Position numbers and translations under genes: made by a program
In this document: positions 52,692 through 55,525 of the stretch, piece after piece
Layout: each line of letters opens with the position of its first letter
Numbering within the stretch: position 1 is the first letter of the stretch
Assembly: GCA_030531555.1 (NCBI GenBank)
Contig: JAUNNI010000011.1
Span: 1-55,525, forward strand
DNA length: 55,525 bases
Direction: 5' to 3'
Origin: Eubacteriales bacterium
GTDB taxonomy: Bacteria > Bacillota > Clostridia > Lachnospirales > Lachnospiraceae
Notes under the pieces: model-generated
Databases searched by the model: none
What the model was told of the DNA's origin: nothing
Seen by the model: only the letters and a program-made list of their open reading frames with translations

Positions 52692-52720
52692 TTGACAAAA
52701 TAGTGAAATAGGCTGATAAT
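52692..52720 (+). promoter_or_regulatory. Promoter of acylphosphatase-mutS2 operon
   Basis: TTGACA (52692-52697) and GATAAT (52715-52720) are 17 bases apart. GCATGC occurs twice in the leader, 26 bases apart. Confidence 0.78.
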
Positions 52721-52788
52721 CTTTAATGATATGCATGCATAAGAAATCGAAGGATTCGCATGCAAATGTGAGGAAAGGAGGTTCTAAC

Positions 52789-53067
52789 ATGACTAGAAAA
52801 CATATTGTAGCCCGAGGCAGAGTGCAAGGTGTAGGATTTCGATATATATGTCAATCCATTGCTTCAAAATACAATGTAACCGGTTGGATAGAAAATAAAT
52901 TTGACGGATCCGTAGAGATGGAGGTACAGGGTCTTGAACATCGCGTGGACCTCTTTATCGAAGAAGTTAAAAAAGGAAATCGTTTTGTCCGTGTGGATTC
53001 CCTTGCCATCCACGACATTCCATCCGTCAATGCCATCGACGAACGTGGCTTCCGCGTTCGCTATTAG
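52789..53067 (+). CDS. acyP: Acylphosphatase
   Basis: The ~92-residue protein has the catalytic loop GRVQGVGFRYICQSIA with the conserved Arg and the GWIENKFDGSVEMEVQG segment with the conserved Asn. It hydrolyses acyl phosphates. The start at 52789 is supported by AAAGGAGG just upstream; an in-frame ATG at 52726 is not. It is 12 bases before mutS2. Confidence 0.9.
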   Translation: MTRKHIVARGRVQGVGFRYICQSIASKYNVTGWIENKFDGSVEMEVQGLEHRVDLFIEEVKKGNRFVRVDSLAIHDIPSVNAIDERGFRVRY

Positions 53068-53079
53068 CAGGGAGTAACT

Positions 53080-55455
53080 ATGAACGAAAAAGTATTAAAA
53101 ACATTAGAATATGATAAAATCATTGATAAATTAGAAGAGTATGCCTCTTCCACCATGGGCAAGAAAATGTGCCGAGAGCTTCTGCCTTCTTCCGATTTTG
53201 AGGAGGTGCAAAACTGGCAGGAAGAAACAAGAGATGCCCTGACCCGTCTTTACAAAAATGGATTTTTATCCTTTCAGGGTCTGATGGACATCCATCCTCA
53301 TCTTCGCCTTTTAGAGATTGAATCCACTTTGACAGCGAAAGAACTTCTGGATATCGCACGAATCCTTTCCCTCACTGCCCATGTCAAAGAGTACGGCGAT
53401 ACAGAAGATGAGACATTGGCCTATGATTGTCTGGCTCCACAGTTTAATCTTTTGGAGCCATTGGAATTTCTTTATCTCAGCATAACCAGATGCATCTTAT
53501 CTGCAGATGAAATCAGTGACGATGCTTCTGCTAACTTAAGAGAAATTCGCAAGGAGATTAAACAAACCAATATCTCCATCCATAACAAATTAGCATCCAT
53601 CATCAATGCCCAGAGTAACAAAACCATCTTACAGGACGCACTGATCACTATGAGAAATGGCCGCTACTGTGTGCCGGTAAAATCAGAATACAAAAGCACT
53701 TTTCAGGGTATGATCCATGACCAGTCTTCCTCCGGCTCCACTTTATTCATTGAGCCAATGGTTGTTGTCAATCTGAACAACCGATTAAAAGAACTGGATA
53801 TTGAAGAGCAGGCAGAAATTGAAAAAATACTCAAGAATCTGAGTGTTCAGGTGGCTGCCAACATCCGTGATATTGAAGAAAACTTAAAAATTCTTACGAA
53901 CCTTGACTTTGTTTTTGCCAAAGCCAAATACGCCAAAGAATATATGGGAACCGAGCCGATCTTTAACACTGATGGAATCGTTGATATCAAACAGGCCCGT
54001 CATCCACTCTTAGATCCTAAAAAAGTGGTTCCTATCCACATTTATATTGGCGAAGACTTCAACATGCTTCTTCTGACCGGTCCAAACACCGGTGGTAAAA
54101 CGGTATCTTTGAAAACCGTTGGTTTATTCCAGTTGATGGGGCAGGCCGGATTACACATTCCTGCCTTCCAAGGTTCCAGACTGGCAATCTTTTCTGACAT
54201 TTTCGCAGATATCGGAGATGAGCAAAGTATCGAAATGAACCTCAGTACTTTCTCCTCTCACATGACCAACATTATCAACATCGTAAAAGAGGCCCAGCCA
54301 GATTCTCTTATTCTTTTCGATGAGCTCTGTGGAGGAACAGATCCAACAGAAGGTGCTGCTTTGGCCATCGCAATCTTAGATGATCTGCATTCTGCAAAAA
54401 TCCGCACCATCGCAACCACCCATTATGCTGAGCTTAAAATGTACGCCATGAACACTCCTGGTGTAGAAAATGGATGTTGTGAATTCGACCTGGAAACCCT
54501 CTCTCCAACTTATCGTCTTCTCATTGGAATTCCTGGTAAATCAAACGCATTTGCCATCTCCAAGCGATTAGGTCTGCCAGATTACATTATCGACCAGGCA
54601 GTTTCCCAGATTGACGCCAACGCCATTGACTTTGAAGTAATGCTCTCTGAATTAGAGAAAAATAAAGCTGAAATTGAACGAGAGCAGGCAGAATTGATCA
54701 AAACCCGTCAGGAAATCGATGTTCTCAAGCTTCAGCTTAAGGAACGTCAGGATGACATCAAAGAAAAACGAGCAAATATGCTGCGAGAAGCCAGAGAAGA
54801 AGCCCTTAAAATTGTCTCCGATGCCAAAGAAATGGCCGACGAATCCATCCGTAAATTTAACGCCTGGGGTCAGCATCCTGGTCAGAACAACACCAAGAAA
54901 ATGGAAGCGCAGAGAAGCAATCTTCGTGGCAAAATGAATAAATTAGAAAAACAGATGGCTTACAAAACGAAAAAAGCATCCACCATCCTTTCCCCACAGG
55001 ATTTCAAGGTTGGAGATGCCGTATTCGTAACTTCCCTCTCCTTAGAAGGAACCGTAAAAGAAGCCGCGAATAAAAACGGAGACCTCATCATTCAGATGGG
55101 ATTCTTAAGTTCTACCGTAAACTATAAAAATTTGGAGCTTCGAGAGAAGCCAAAAGAAGCAAAAACCCCTGCTTCTGCCAAAGATAAGTATTCCATCAAC
55201 AAATCTGCCAGCATTAAAACCGAGATTAACCTTCTCGGCAACACAGTCGATGAGGCCATTAACCAGTTAGAAAAATATCTGGATGACGCCATGATTGCAG
55301 GTCTTACCTCCGTTCGTGTCGTCCACGGAAAAGGTACTGGTGCTCTGCGAAAAGGAATCCATGAATATCTCCGTCGCCAGAAGTTTGTAAAATCCTACAA
55401 ATTGGCTGAATTTGGCGAAGGGGATGCGGGGGTAACCATCGTAACATTTAAATAA
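53080..55455 (+). CDS. mutS2: MutS2 endonuclease/ATPase with Smr domain
   Basis: The 791-residue protein has the MutS core with Walker A TGPNTGGKTVSLKT, Walker B ILFDELCGGTDP, the coiled-coil clamp (~515-640) and a C-terminal Smr domain (EINLLGNTVDEAI ... VRVVHGKGTGALRKGIHEYL). It lacks the mismatch-recognition domain, as MutS2 does. It acts in ribosome rescue and/or recombination control. It is followed by copy 2 of the dispersed hairpin repeat. Confidence 0.93.
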   Translation: MNEKVLKTLEYDKIIDKLEEYASSTMGKKMCRELLPSSDFEEVQNWQEETRDALTRLYKNGFLSFQGLMDIHPHLRLLEIESTLTAKELLDIARILSLTAHVKEYGDTEDETLAYDCLAPQFNLLEPLEFLYLSITRCILSADEISDDASANLREIRKEIKQTNISIHNKLASIINAQSNKTILQDALITMRNGRYCVPVKSEYKSTFQGMIHDQSSSGSTLFIEPMVVVNLNNRLKELDIEEQAEIEKILKNLSVQVAANIRDIEENLKILTNLDFVFAKAKYAKEYMGTEPIFNTDGIVDIKQARHPLLDPKKVVPIHIYIGEDFNMLLLTGPNTGGKTVSLKTVGLFQLMGQAGLHIPAFQGSRLAIFSDIFADIGDEQSIEMNLSTFSSHMTNIINIVKEAQPDSLILFDELCGGTDPTEGAALAIAILDDLHSAKIRTIATTHYAELKMYAMNTPGVENGCCEFDLETLSPTYRLLIGIPGKSNAFAISKRLGLPDYIIDQAVSQIDANAIDFEVMLSELEKNKAEIEREQAELIKTRQEIDVLKLQLKERQDDIKEKRANMLREAREEALKIVSDAKEMADESIRKFNAWGQHPGQNNTKKMEAQRSNLRGKMNKLEKQMAYKTKKASTILSPQDFKVGDAVFVTSLSLEGTVKEAANKNGDLIIQMGFLSSTVNYKNLELREKPKEAKTPASAKDKYSINKSASIKTEINLLGNTVDEAINQLEKYLDDAMIAGLTSVRVVHGKGTGALRKGIHEYLRRQKFVKSYKLAEFGEGDAGVTIVTFK

Positions 55456-55481
55456 AATATAAATGAATAGGGGGTTGTCGC

Positions 55482-55525
55482 AATAAAGCGGCTTTCGAAT
55501 GTCCCTGAAAATCGCTAAAACTGAC
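55482..55525. repeat. Dispersed palindromic element, copy 2 (cut by window end)
   Basis: The 44 bases AATAAAGCGGCTTTCG... to the window end are identical to the reverse complement of 20882-20925. Only this arm is visible. It begins 26 bases after the mutS2 stop. Confidence 0.75.

Overview
The window looks like the chromosome of an AT-rich, Gram-positive anaerobe of the class Clostridia, most likely a Lachnospiraceae member. The signs are strong AGGAGG ribosome binding sites, sigma-A-type promoters, many hairpin-plus-T-run terminators, a Rex operator at a thiolase gene, a Clostridia-type LdhH lactate gene set, and the gene content (MutS2, YhaM-like nuclease, RlmD, Pss/Psd). No rRNA, tRNA or CRISPR array was seen. 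The species call is inference.

Layout. (1) 1-3.6 kb, minus: two XRE-type regulators followed by the start of a secreted DUF6273-like surface protein that runs off the left edge. (2) 3.9-5.6 kb: GH13 alpha-glucosidase. (3) 5.7-11.4 kb: an efflux module of an MMPL/RND transporter and an exported heptad-repeat partner, divergent from a TetR gene across a symmetric operator. (4) 11.6-15.6 kb: a stand-alone pair of ACT domains, then an RmlD-like reductase, a dicarboxylate/amino-acid symporter and an orphan solute-binding lipoprotein. (5) 16-20.8 kb: thiolase with a Rex box over its promoter, a secreted Ig-like protein, a two-component system and a GNAT acetyltransferase. (6) 20.8-23.6 kb: a radical SAM enzyme overlapping a membrane protein that ends in a Cys-Ala repeat tail. 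(7) 23.6-25.6 kb: an IS200/IS605 element with TnpA, TnpB and a hairpin-rich right end.

(8) 26-35.4 kb: one nine-gene minus-strand operon: LutC-like, LdhH, polyprenyl synthase, MenA, UbiE/MenG, FixC, FixX and two ArsA-like ATPases with C-terminal HSP20-like domains. It joins lactate oxidation to quinone assembly and to a flavoprotein:quinone electron route. Its upstream region carries a Rex-type box and two copies of a TTGG-N5-CCAT palindrome, so both redox state and a metabolite-sensing repressor probably control it. (9) 36-38 kb: phosphatidylethanolamine synthesis (pssA, psd) plus a decayed histidine kinase.

(10) 38.1-50.1 kb: an integrative mobilizable element between pssA and rlmD. It carries a large serine recombinase, a 46-residue SHOCT-like protein, a VirE-type ATPase, a CHC2 primase, a MobV-type relaxase, about 1.2 kb of repeat- and palindrome-rich DNA, a Fst/par-like type I toxin-antitoxin locus, an ECF sigma/anti-sigma pair driving a lactococcin-972-type immunity/ABC exporter, and a ParB-like protein. 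(11) 50.2-55.5 kb: rlmD, a YhaM-like nuclease, acylphosphatase and mutS2, ending in a second copy of a dispersed hairpin repeat also found at 20.8-20.9 kb.

Most notable are the Cys-Ala tail/radical SAM pair, the type I toxin-antitoxin locus whose antisense RNA carries a copy of the toxin's translation start region, and the lactate-quinone-FixCX-ArsA operon.
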